From Onchocerca lupi (Eukaryota > Nematoda > Chromadorea > Rhabditida > Onchocercidae), in NCBI GenBank assembly GCA_028564675.1, contig JAOVVO010000329.1, positions 1-64,000 on the forward strand: a stretch of 64,000 nucleotides of DNA, in the 5' to 3' direction. This document shows positions 25,323 to 37,216 of the stretch, piece by piece. Position 1 is the stretch's first letter, and each line of letters begins with the position of its first letter. A program made the translations under genes and the position numbers. The notes beneath the pieces were generated by a model that did not search any database, was not told the DNA's origin, and worked only from the letters and a program-made list of their open reading frames with translations.

Positions 25323-25995
25323 TAAATTTTATGGATGAATGAGTTACCGCTCATTGAAATATAAAAAAATTTTTAAAAATCGCATGAATTCTTTTATTTT
25401 TTTTCCATTGTACCACTTCATTATCTATTACAATTTTCATTAATTGCTATTATCACTAATAATGCTATTATCGCTATTATTATTATGATTAATGCCATCT
25501 GCGCAACGTTTTTTCCTTTTCCTTCTGTAAACCTCTGTAAATGTTGGTTATGACATATAGTTTTCTTCATTCGTTCACGTTCAAAATACATTTTGAATAT
25601 CATCGAGTAGCAATCTTTACTTGTAGGAAGCTTAAATTATTTTTATATTATAATTTTATCACTTTAAATTGTAATTTAGTCACTAATGTTTATGAGAACA
25701 AATTGTTTTTTATCGTACGATTATCAGCAATAAGAGATAAAAAATAAGCCATACTCATTTAGATCAATTTATAAGTCTCCTATAAAGCTAACAAAAATGA
25801 TGAAATTCTTGTTCAGCATAAGAAATAAGACAGTTCAGGAGTGCATAGAATGTCAAAGAAATTCAATATCCTGGAAAAAATACAGAAAATGATGAAAACA
25901 GATCCATCTGAATCTTCCACACCATTTCAGTCGATATTCTAATTGATAGATTGAGACCGATTAGTTAATCTGCAACTGTTTCAGAATCTCGAATA

Positions 25996-27814
25996 ATGAT
26001 AGACAATAGTAAAGAAATTTCAGTACAGCAAACAGTGAGTAAGTTTGCCGGAGAAGAATTCGATGTGAGTAATGTGCGTACTGTTTTTGCTGGCGCTTCA
26101 AAAGGTCACAAACATTTTTTTAAATATCGGATTTAAATTTATTTACGAATTCATAATGTGTAGTGAATCGCATTTCGAGAACATGAAATACTTTCTTCTT
26201 TTTCATGTGAATTTTGTAAGGAAATTGTTGTGAAGCCATAGAAAGGGCATTTGAACCAAGTTTTCTAAGAAATGATTCCCAGAAGGATGATAATCAAGAG
26301 TAAAGTAAGTAGCTGAGTTTTCATTCTCCATCACTTAATCATCTAATAATCTTGATTTAAACCATTCTAACATTAAAATATCTAAGAATCTTGATGAAAC
26401 TATTTCTCAATCATATCCGACATAAGTCTTCATCGAAATCTTGCTTCCAGATAACATGAAGCGTACTGATCGTGTTATTTTATTAGTCGGACCAACTGGA
26501 AGTAATAAATCAAATTTAATTGATTGCATGTGTAATTACTTTTATGGTGCTAAATTCGATGATATTCGATATAAAATCGCTGATGAAGTAGGATTTCCTT
26601 CTTTTTAGAGAAATATCCGACATTTTTTAATATGTCACTAATAATGTTTTTGCTCTTTACTCCATATCATAGAAGATTTCTGAATAAGTAAAAATAAAAT
26701 TTTCTAGAACAAATGAAATAATCCATATTTGTGCTTTATTTTATTAAATCAGAGGTCGACAAGCAAGAAAATTTCATTATCGTTTTTTAGCAAACAGGTT
26801 GAAAATAATTTAATCTCACTGCTGAAATTTCATATCCAAATGAATTGATTGTGAAATTTGTCAATTATTAGAAGAAATCCAGTTATACTGGATTATTATG
26901 ATCACAATAGCTTTAGATATTCGATAAAAGTAGTACGCCGATAAAATCGATCACTAAATATGTGTTCAATGCAACGACTATGCCATTTCGACCGATAATA
27001 ATCGATACACCAGAAATTGCTAGTTACAGGTATATATCCATCCCATTGGAAACTTTTTAATGGAACAAAAATTAACATAATTGCTAAAATATATAGTTTG
27101 CAGAGGTGATAATATTGCTTTCAAAAGACGACAGTTTATCTGCAACAATAATTATATTTCTTGCTATTCTAAATATATGCAGCGAAACATTCTCTTATTG
27201 CTTTTTAACTTTCTATGTTTTGGAAATTTTGAAATTTCCTATAAAAAAAACTGTGAAATTTTTGGAGAATTAGAAGTTTTCCTAAGAAATTGACCTGCTT
27301 TACAACTTCAAGAACATGGGATATGATGGAATTTTGCTTATGAAGAATATATGGAATCTTAATCGTAATTCCATATCGTAATTCTTCTATCATTTTGCAG
27401 TGGAATACCAACGAAAGAAGCAATAACCTACATGTTACATAACTTTTTGGTTGAAAATCAACATATTCAAATTAGTGCCTTATGTCTTGTCTTAAACTGT
27501 GACGAAGTATCAATCAATAAGGATGAAGAAATAGTACCGAAAGTTAGTTATTAGATTTTATCGGCCAAATTACCTACTGACTAATTAATTATTTAATCAA
27601 TCAATTTTTTTTCAGAACTTTCGAATTAGTTTTATTTCAGACAATCAGTTTGGTTCCATCTCATATGTTACCAAGTACAATAATACTTTTTTCATCAAAT
27701 GATGAAAAACCTTCTTTATCGCCAACGATCAAACTATTGCTACGTCATCTGAATTTGAATTATAACAAATATTATTTCTTCAATGATTATTTTCTACAAC
27801 ATAATGAAGGTTTG

Positions 27815-27864
<50 letters not shown>

Positions 27865-30800
27865 TTTTCATCCTTTTCATACAATATTCTAGAGCTGACT
27901 GATGCTATTAATGATAATTCAGTTTAATTGAAACTATAAAAATTGAACTATTTAATTTAATTCAAGAAAAAAATAAAAAGTATCATTAATTTAGCCATTT
28001 TTTCTAATTTTTTTTATAGTCATAAAAACCTCTCAAAAATTATGTATCTAGGGGAACATTGCTAAATTATTGGCTCTGACTTGTTTTGCCTTTTTAGTTA
28101 GCATTTCGGTGATTAAGGTCATTATCCTGAAAAACGATAGTTGTTTTTTTTTTAAGTTTGCTTAGAAAAAAAAAAAAAAAAAACTCTTGATTTGATTTCT
28201 TATCTTCCATAGTAAGTATCTTTTTCATGTGAGACGAGATATGAAAACTATTTTTGAAGTGATGTTGACACTATTTCGAATATTTTAATTATTTTGAACC
28301 ATATTAAACCATGCAGAGCTACAAACAGACCGATTCAATCGTTCGAATAACACATCATATCAGTCATATTCAAAAAAACTGTCAATTTGAAAAGTTTTCC
28401 GAATTTCCTTTCTTAACTAATGAAAGATTAGAAAAATTCCTTAATTTTAGATATTTTTTTTTCGAGAGAAATTTGTCGCTTTTTTCTTTTATTCTAGTAA
28501 TAGCAATTTATGAGCGCCAAATAAACAAGTATGAAAATCGTATTCTTCTTTTATCCGAACAATAGCAATATGTGATTACGCAATAGATCGATTTTTAATT
28601 AAGCGAATAAGTATTAGAAAGCTCTTCCTCACATTTTTTAAAAACACGTTCGTAATTTTTCAAAAGCAAAAAAGTTTTCATAATGAGATTAGAAAATTTT
28701 CTGTTTTTTTTTTTTTTTTTTTATTAAAAAATTTTTTGTTTTATTTTTTCATTCGTAATCAATAGTAAACTTTCTCGTTTTATGGATTGTTTAATTAGTT
28801 ATCACTGGTTGTTGTTATTACAACAAATAATTCACAAGAAAAATAATAATCTTATAATGATCACATATTAGCACATCGTTGCAAAACGTTGAGGAAAATA
28901 ATTATGTTTTTCAATGTTTAAACAATTTTTTGTTTTTCTTCTCTTTTTTTCTTCTCCAGCAATCTTTCTTTTTGTTGTTTCAGTTAGGACATACATTTGA
29001 CATTGTCATCTCATTCTATGTAAACAATCATGCCCACCCATATGTTTGCTTTTCAACTTTTTATTTTCTGTTAGCTAAGTTAGTCGGAAAACGCGTAGAG
29101 GTATGTAGCAATTTTTCTATTCTTTCTATGTGATGAAATATTTTATAATGACCGAAATAAAATCAAAAATAATTTTATTCGAAGATTCTTCTCCAAATTG
29201 TTTTAGAAGCTCAATTGAAAATCTAAATATTAATATATTTACATCAATCATTATTAGATATAGATATACTAAGAGTTTTACAGTGGAGTACAACGATACA
29301 CATGATATTAGTCTATTTAAGAAGGATCAGAATCATTCACTATCTTATTTTCTTGCAAAAATATTTAATTTAATTTTGTAAATTGATTCGTTTAAACAAT
29401 TTACAGAAATCAAGTTTAAATTCAGAATTAAATTCAAAATAATTTTTTTGTAGCACCGATGATTAATTTATTCTTACTCTTTCTTCCATATCTTCCGATT
29501 TTTGCTTCTACATTCATTACGTGATTTTTGATGCATTGCATTATTTCAATGGTATGTAATTCATTCACTGTTTTTAAAAACATTTCTTTGAAAAATGATT
29601 TTATTTTTTGAATTCTTATCTTATTTTTCCTGATTATGAAAAAAAACAAGTCAAAAAAAAAAAAACAGCAGTTTGTATGTCTTCTGAAATGTTCCTTCTT
29701 ACTTCATTTGAACTGTTCGTTAAAAAATAAGAGAAAAATAGACCTTCTAAATAATTTTCTCAAACATTTAAAAAATCTAGAAATAATGATATATTGAGGA
29801 AGTGAAATTAAAAAAGTTTCATATGCTGAAATTATTTTCCACAAACACTGAAGAAAACATTACCATTTTGACAGATATATCTGATGAGTCTTAAGAGAAA
29901 AAACAAAAAAAAAGAAAAGAATAGATGAGTTGGGAAGAAAGGAGGGATAGCTTTTTTTTTTTTAAATTTCAGTATTCCTTAATTTATTCTATTTTGCATT
30001 TAGATGTCAGGTAGCATTTTCTACCTAAATCTTAAAATAGTGGCAAAAAATGAATAATAAAGAAAAAGAGAGGGAGAAAGAAAGAAGAAAAGAAAAGGGG
30101 AAAATTAAGCGAAACATCACTTGGAAGGAATTCTTTAAGATTCGGTTAATAACAAATTTTCACTGTCAAAAAAAAATTTTTTTTCGAAAATTTGAAAAAA
30201 ATTGAATCTTAATTTCAAATTTCGTCTGACCTTTCGAAAAATATAGAAAAAATTTTGAAATTTATTCAAGCCTAAAATTCAATGATTTCGTTACTTTCTC
30301 CCGCCAAAAATAAACTAGTTTATGTGCACGCAGACAAACATACAGATTTATCATAAATAGTTGACACTGTGACCATTCTCCTAAATGGTTTTCGTATTTG
30401 CATCAAAACGAAGATAAGAAATCATTTGGCACACAAACGTGACAAATGTATTGTAACTGTTATTCGATGAATTTTTCTTTCTAAATATTTTAAATTGATT
30501 TTCAGTCTCAGAGTTCAAACAAAATTTACCTTTGTTTGGCGAGCCATCCATCTCTTTGATCCATTTCATTTGAGGGCTCATTTCGTATGCGTCCGATTGC
30601 AGCTTTAGCACTTGTGTCGAGCCAAGATTAATAACAATCATAATTTACAAATCAAAAGCACTACCATACGAACTCAATGGGGCAATTTTTCGTTCTTTAT
30701 TCAGTAAATGATGTTTTGAAAATAGATGAATTATTATTCATGTGAAACAACTTTTATTTTTATTCACAAAGTGATGTATTTGTTGATGAAAGGCTGATGC

Positions 30801-33800
30801 TCACATGTTTATCACATTCTTTCCTCCCTTTTCATTTTTTCATTTTTTTTTTCTTTTTTTGTGAAGTACTTTCCATATCGAATTTTACAATACAAAGTAC
30901 ATTGTGCTTTCTTTTTCATATCACACTTCCTTATCGATTACTTTTTGTTTACTTATATTGCTTAGAATAAATTCAATATTTGTTTAGCTTCTTATTTTCT
31001 GTGATTTTGAAATTATGCAATTATGAAATAAAGAGAAACAATCTTGTAATAAGGAAAAAAATTGCCGTAATTTTGGAATAATTGAAAAAAAAAATCAATT
31101 GAAAGTATGTATAACATTAAAATGACAATTATTAATTGATTATTATTATATTCTTTGCTATTAAAAGCGGATTTTTTTTTCTTTTTTTTTCCTTTCTCTA
31201 ATATTACAGAAAACAAACAAAATTATGAAACGGAAAAGCAAAAGGCGAGATTAAGTTGGAATTTGTCAATGGGTGAATTAGATCGTTTCTGCGAACAAGT
31301 ACGATATTTAACTCCGCAAAAAATTACTGACGATTTCTTCAATAACGATATGTCTACCCATACACAGTCCTCTACAAAGTATGGAAATTTATTTATTTTC
31401 GTTTATTATTCGATTAATTTTAACACAAATTATTTATTTTTTTTTAATCGAAATATGAAACACCAATTTTTTCTCTTGCGCACTTACCTCTAGCGGTAAA
31501 CAAAAGTTAGTATTTTATTTTTTTTTTTTTTTTTGATTAGATTTGAGATTGAAATAAAGGAAATTATGAACAATTCTGTTTTTCCATGCATCATCAGTCA
31601 AAATTTATAGATAGTTGCTGTGCTAATCTGCTGTAGTATCAATCTTTGGATTCAGGAAGTCATCATTGATTAATTTCTTCCGCCTTCGTGAACTTCTTGA
31701 CTTTTTATGATTATTAACGATAGTGGATGGACAATTTTGAATTATGGGTGGAAATAAATTAAGGACAGAAATTAAAATATTAAATATGATATAATTTTTT
31801 AAGGAAGAAAGTCAAATTATCTTTGTGGTAGCCCTTTTCTTCTTACAAACATTTATACACTTCTTGTTAACGTAGATTTCGTTAGTTCTGAAATTTTCTC
31901 TTAATTATTTCGAACTCAATAAATTAATCATTGCAAAGAGCTAATATGATAAACATTGATCGGTGTAAGAAGCAATAAATTAAACTTTTATAACTTTTAT
32001 CTGTACATATATAAAATCTAAAAATAACCAGAATTTATTGTAGAAATATTTCATATGAACGGATTATTCCCATCAAATTGACCGGTCAACAATCGACAAG
32101 TGTGAAAAAATCAACGAAAAATTGGAATTTGTCGGAAACACCTGTGATCACGCGATATGTTTATGATCAGGAAACGATGACACATAAACCGTGCATGATG
32201 GAGTTTCAAAAGGAAGGAAATGCTGGAGAATATGTCAACACTCAAAACTTTGGCAGGGGTATCGAATTTATTAATAAGCTTTTTCATTAATCCGAATTTT
32301 CATCCTAAGTATTCATAAAATTCACTGTTTAATAAAAAGCTATTCAAGGTCATTTCCACAATTCAATTTAACTTTCCCTCGTCGATTGATCAGAAGATGT
32401 TGCTAGAAATTTTATGATAAAAGCTTTTACAATAGATGAGAATTTTTGTCAAATTGTACGAAGAGTGTTAAGGATATTTATTCAACATATCCATCTGTTA
32501 TTATTAATGTATAGTCTGCCATGAATCGGATTTTCGGAATAACTTTCCGATGTCAGATTCTAAACCTTTTGTTTAATCTACGTACTGATTAGATTATATA
32601 ACGAGATGCATTTAAAAATATTGATTAATAAGAAGCTATTCAAGATTTATTTTTCATTTTAGTACACTGAAATATTGAGGTGTTTGTTGGTTTCATTTTA
32701 CAGCAATACCAACTCATAAAGTACATGAGACACTGATCAATGATATTCCACAAGAGAATCAAATTTTAAAGAAACGAACATTGCCATCAGATGAAAATGG
32801 AATAGTTTATATGCATATGAGGAGCACTCCACCACCAGAATACAGCTCTGAAGCTCTTCATCAAATATCAGATCATGGCGAAGAAGGAAAAGCAATGATT
32901 AAAAAACGAATATCAACAATGATGGACGCAGAATTACAACAAAAAGTAATTATTTTAGATAATCTATCTGAGTACTGGAAGAGTCTCAAGTTCTTCATAT
33001 GCCTGATATTTAGGATTTTATAATTGAAAAAACCTGAAGTTTTTCACATTCTCGGTATTCAAGATTTTCTAGAACTACCTGAACATTCTTACCATTCCAT
33101 AAACATTAAATCTTTTTTCGATACATTTCTCCCATTACATGTATCTCTGATATTGCTAACAAAATTGGATGGATGTTTTTAACTTCAGAGGTGATGATAA
33201 AAAAGTTATTGGAAACATAACCATGGTTTCAATTTAATTTCCGAATTTTCCAAAATTAATAACATTCATTCAATTCGAAATAATTTTTTTAGGCACTGCA
33301 TTCTCAGTATTCAAAATCACCAGTTCAGCGACAAATTGCTAAACGTACATCGAGTGGATCGGAGCATTCCAGAAGCTGTGGTATATTACCGCAGCAGCAA
33401 CAATCATCAAAAAATCGGCAAATCAAGCAAACAGAACAAGTAATCACGAGGTCTGTTGGGTTTTTTAATCGTTTGTCTTCTTCTGAAACTTCTTTTATCT
33501 TTCTGCATATGCCTAGTTGATTACCAAAAATTAAGCAAATAATGATTACTACATTCAATTTCGTGACATTCATTAATATGAAACTGGAATATATTTTGCG
33601 TGTACTGTATCAATCATATGTCTATCGTTTCATCGAGAAATTTACGGACTTTAGGTTGAATGACGGTATTCTAAGTACAAGAAACGCTATTCAAAGCAGC
33701 ACTTCTCAACAACTAAATGATCAAGAACATAGAAATTATATGGTAACATCGGAAATGAAACGATCTAAATCACCGATCTTGAAACGATTATTGATGAACA

Positions 33801-35847
33801 AGAAAAAACGACCTCATTCTACAAGTTCCGCTAATATACAGAGACAGTTAGATGATAGCTTTGAACAACCTCGGGCATTGGAAACTAGTATTGAACAAAG
33901 TTTGCAATCGGTGGTTACTTCAAGTTATATATTATAGTTTTTATTCCGAAATTTTTACATAGGATATTGATATGCATCATTTTGCCATTATCTGATCAAA
34001 TCTATTACAGTGAATATCAATAATATAAATGATAATAGATGAAATGAAAAAGATGTTGTGCAGAATTAATGAAACTAATTATTGTAATAAAATCTCAAAC
34101 TGAATCATTAGAAAATGTAATGTTTATAGCCACTGAGGAATTATGGTCGATTGATACATGATGATGAAGTGGCGGAACAACTTCAGGATAGAACGATTCA
34201 TTTGTCCGAGGAAAGTCCAACAACAGCAACAATTTCTCCACAAAATTTTCGTAATTTTGTTTTTTATTTTTTTTCACTATTTTATAAAATAAAAAGGCCT
34301 TTATTCTATAATGAGTCAGTTAATTCTAATGATAATTAAAATTTTCAATAGTTTTCTTATTCATTGTTGCTCTATTATTATGGAGCATTTTAAAAACTTT
34401 TCTACTTATCGGAATATATAGCTAACAAATTGAAAAGTGAAATACGTACAACGACATATGGCTGTTGTAAAATTTAAAATTAGCCATATCTATACAGCAG
34501 GCGAAAAATTCTTCTAAACTATTATGATGTGCCACCGAACGAACGGAAGATTCGACCCATTGAGGGCATTCATGATAAAGATGGTATTTATAAATGTTTT
34601 GAAAGAAAAAATTGATTGAAAATCTGGAAATATAACCTTTGCACGGTGTTATTGTAACTAACTTGAAATCAAATTACAATAGGAAATATAAGTAATCTTG
34701 GAAATTTAAAACAATCTGGTACAAAGAGAACCTTGAAAAGTTAAATTTCAAAATTCTGATTGCGATTGTTAGTGACTTAGGTGGCGTCGAAACAATATGA
34801 TTTTTGAAATTCATTAGGATCCGTGACGAAATTTCTCAAAGATGCTAAAATCATTAATTGAAACAAACTGTCATAGAATTTTTTAAAAAATGTTCTCAAG
34901 ATTAGATCTATCGATTTTCTCTTCTGCCTATCATAGATGTAGATAATTAGAAAAATTAGCATGAAACGTAAAAACAGAGAAAATAATAAATGCAACTATG
35001 TTTCTGTTTAACCTCAATACATATTTTCAAAAGAAAAGGAAAAAATATTTCGAGCAGAAAAAAATTTTTACAACCATTTTTTTATGAGGAGAATAAAAAC
35101 TGCTAAGAAGAACGAGAAATTTTTGCAACAATGCATATATGATGCACATTAACCTGTCTATTACTATTTATTTATTTTTCTTATTTGTATGTTAGTTACT
35201 TTATAATTATTACAGTGGGATTAATGAAGATCGGACAATTTATAGGTACAGAGAAAGCTGGTGCTGGGATGAAATTTCCTAATGAACGTAATCAATTGCT
35301 TAATGTTAATCAGCTGAGTCTCGAAGAAGGTCTCACACCACATCCATATAAAACAGAACCATGGTTAACATTTTTTTCTTTTCTATCATAATTAAGTGGG
35401 AAGAAGTAAAAACTTTAATGCAAATACAATGCATTGCCAAATTAATCATAACATAGATTTTATTTAATTAAAATTCATTAAAAACACTTGAATATATGCT
35501 CATGTATGTATAAAGTAATGATAAGGTTATGTTTGTATATTTCCATGCACATGTAGAAGATCCCCGAAACTCATTGATTCAAATTCTAATTCAAATAACT
35601 GACGATGAAAATAGGAATGATTAATTTAAAAAATTGAAGATTTAAAATTTTCAATATTTCAAGAATGATTTTAACAACGGTCAATGCATAAATTTTCAGC
35701 ATAGCAGTAACAGTCGTAAATCGTAAAAAGGATTATTCAGCTGAGCGTAAAAAGAAACTGTTGAAGTTGCTTTGTTTTGTTTGGTGCCCAGTTGTTTGTG
35801 TTATTGCAATTGGTGTTGTACTTGCCATGCTTCTTTTCGTTCTTTGA
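25996..35847 (+). CDS. GTPase-like (AIG1/septin-type G domain) tail-anchored protein, about 708 aa
   Basis: Thirteen exons, all GT-AG and phase-consistent: 25996-26104, 26451-26587, 26917-27029, 27401-27542, 27641-27809, 31210-31378, 32044-32258, 32704-32945, 33293-33450, 33655-33910, 34130-34250, 35216-35363, 35700-35847. A CTGTTTCAG acceptor 12 bases before the ATG fits SL trans-splicing. The G domain starts with a P-loop at residues 50-57 (GPTGSNKS, with Asn where Gly is usual). The switch/Walker B region at 109-115 reads IIIDTPE instead of DTPG. The order P-loop, then TKYVF, then DTP resembles septin/AIG1-like G domains. A long Ser/Gln/Lys-rich low-complexity region follows, then a basic stretch and a final hydrophobic helix (about 684-706) that would anchor the protein by its tail. 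The altered P-loop may mean weak or no nucleotide hydrolysis. The exact family was not identified. Confidence 0.75.
26221..26303 (+). other. Possible alternative (premature-stop) exon of the GTPase-like gene
   Basis: After a GTAAG acceptor, a frame joins in phase to the first exon (26104) and reads NCCEAIERAFEPSFLRNDSQ and a few more residues, then ends at TAA. It has no in-frame donor that fits the next exon. If included it would give a short product or a message subject to decay. Confidence 0.25.
27818..27863 (+). repeat. Poly(T) tract, 46 bases, nine bases into an intron
   Basis: Uninterrupted T run starting just after the GTTTGATA donor of the 27809/31210 intron. On the minus strand it is a poly(A) run; no retrocopy was recognised next to it. 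Confidence 0.9.
29434..30641 (-). CDS. Possible nested antisense gene inside the 3.4 kb intron
   Basis: Exon 1 (30641 down to 30530) begins with ATG and encodes MIVINLGSTQVLKLQSDAYE then MSPQMKWIKEMDGSPNK, with mixed codon use unlike its AT-rich surroundings, and ends at an AAAG/GTAAAT donor. A phase-compatible second exon (29567 down to 29434) after AAAACAG reads NELHTIEIMQCIKNHV and ends KSKNKLIIGATKKLF. Together they give about 81 residues. No family was recognised. Exon 1 is the stronger half; the acceptor of exon 2 has a poor pyrimidine tract. Confidence 0.3.
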
Positions 35848-37041
35848 CTTTTTTTTTTGGCATTTAAAATTTTTTAACTCTAATTAGTTGTCATGGATTT
35901 TTTTTTTTTAAATCATAGCCTTTACCAATCGGTTAATGAATCAAACACGAAATTTAGCCGGTATTTTGGAAATTTTTGAGAATTCTTGTTAAATTAGAGA
36001 TGATTTTGCTAAAACTTACAACACTGATTTGAATAATCGAATGAACAGTACGATATACCTGGTGTTGTAATACTTATTCATCACGGCTTCATCAAAGCAA
36101 CAAGTTATATATTTATCCGCCATAAAAATGTTGAATAGTAACTGAAGCTTGCTACTGCTAATAGAGTGTAAGTTGAAGTATGACTCACTTAAACTTTATT
36201 CAGTTATCTAGTAGCACCGAAGTTCTAATAAACTATCTAACAACATTTAACAACTTTGACACTTTAGAAGTATGATTATTGGCTTTATCAACTGCAACTA
36301 CCAACTACCAGTCAGGATTCGCTTTCAGAAAATTACAATAAGGAATAATACCGGAAATTGAACAGAATTTGAAATTAGTTTTCACCGAATCTTTAATTTG
36401 TTTTATACATCTTTCAAGGTAGTTTGGTCTTGCTTTAGAATAAAGGGGATTATGCAAATGAATTTTATGATAATTTCAAATTATTAAATTATTACAGATT
36501 TATGACAAATGCTAGTTAAGCCTAGGGTTTCTAGGCACGGTGGAATTTCAATAGATAATTTAAATTGGGATGAAAGCTGTTTTAGATTTCCATAGAAACC
36601 AGTTAATTGTCCAGGTAATTTGAAAAGACGGAATTTACTTGATCAATTTATAAAAATGCATTACATTTGCAATTATGACAATAATATTTAACAATTGATA
36701 TTGCTGCTTCAAGAGAAAAAAAAAAAGAAGAGAAAAATTTTTTTGCACAAACATTCCATAATATCTTGTTCATTATCAGTATATAGTATAAAAATATATT
36801 CCGATAGGTTATTCGATTCTTTTTTGATTCATTCATTAAATTTTTTCGTTTTTAATTCTAATTTATAGTAAATCCTTCCGAATAATTTTTCCTGTTGATG
36901 CAGCAATTTGTTCATCGTTTATAATTTAAAAAATAGCAAGTCGCAAGCTTAAAAGAAAAAGTGTGTTTTTCGTCTTTTTTTTTCTAACAAATTGCAACTT
37001 TATGAAGTAAAAAGTTCGAAATTCCTAAAATGAAATTTAAG

Positions 37042-37216
37042 GGCGAAGAATGGAAGAAGAGATAAAGTTGGCACTGATCGAGTTCATTTGATGGAAATTG
37101 GAAAGACGACTTATTCAAGATGGGATTGGGTCAACTGTTGCTTTTATCTGCTTGCACCACTTTTCATCTTTTTTGTTATCATTGCTATCATTATAACACT
37201 TGCTTTATTGGCATAG
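37042..37216 (+). CDS. Possible alternative last exon or small tail-anchored protein
   Basis: Following a TTTAAG acceptor, a 57-codon frame has a basic start (AKNGRRDKVGTDRVHLMEIG) and a strong C-terminal transmembrane helix (FYLLAPLFIFFVIIAIIITL) ending at TAG. Its entry phase fits the end of exon 35216-35363 of the GTPase-like gene. It has the same design (basic region plus terminal helix) as that gene's last exon, so it could swap the anchor. A second coding-like frame (MDSHRFMGISSYRSAKNDEK) overlaps the end in another frame and runs to 37385, so this could instead be a separate or broken gene. Confidence 0.35.

Larger units (their letters stand above)
19680..25995. other. Long intergenic region with homopolymers and no confident gene
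   Basis: About 6.3 kb of AT-rich spacer. It includes a 35-A run at 22975-23009, several T runs of 9-12 bases, and an ATC/ATT microsatellite at about 24360-24410. Weak coding signals are listed separately (24788-25009 and 25044-25322). A further exon-like 45-codon frame after a TATGCAG acceptor at about 19922-20056 may be an unused terminal exon of the ion-channel gene. Confidence 0.45.

Noticed and set aside
29130..29381. Plus-strand 83-codon frame in the GTPase-like gene intron
   Set aside because: No acceptor gives a phase that fits the flanking exons, which already join cleanly without it.
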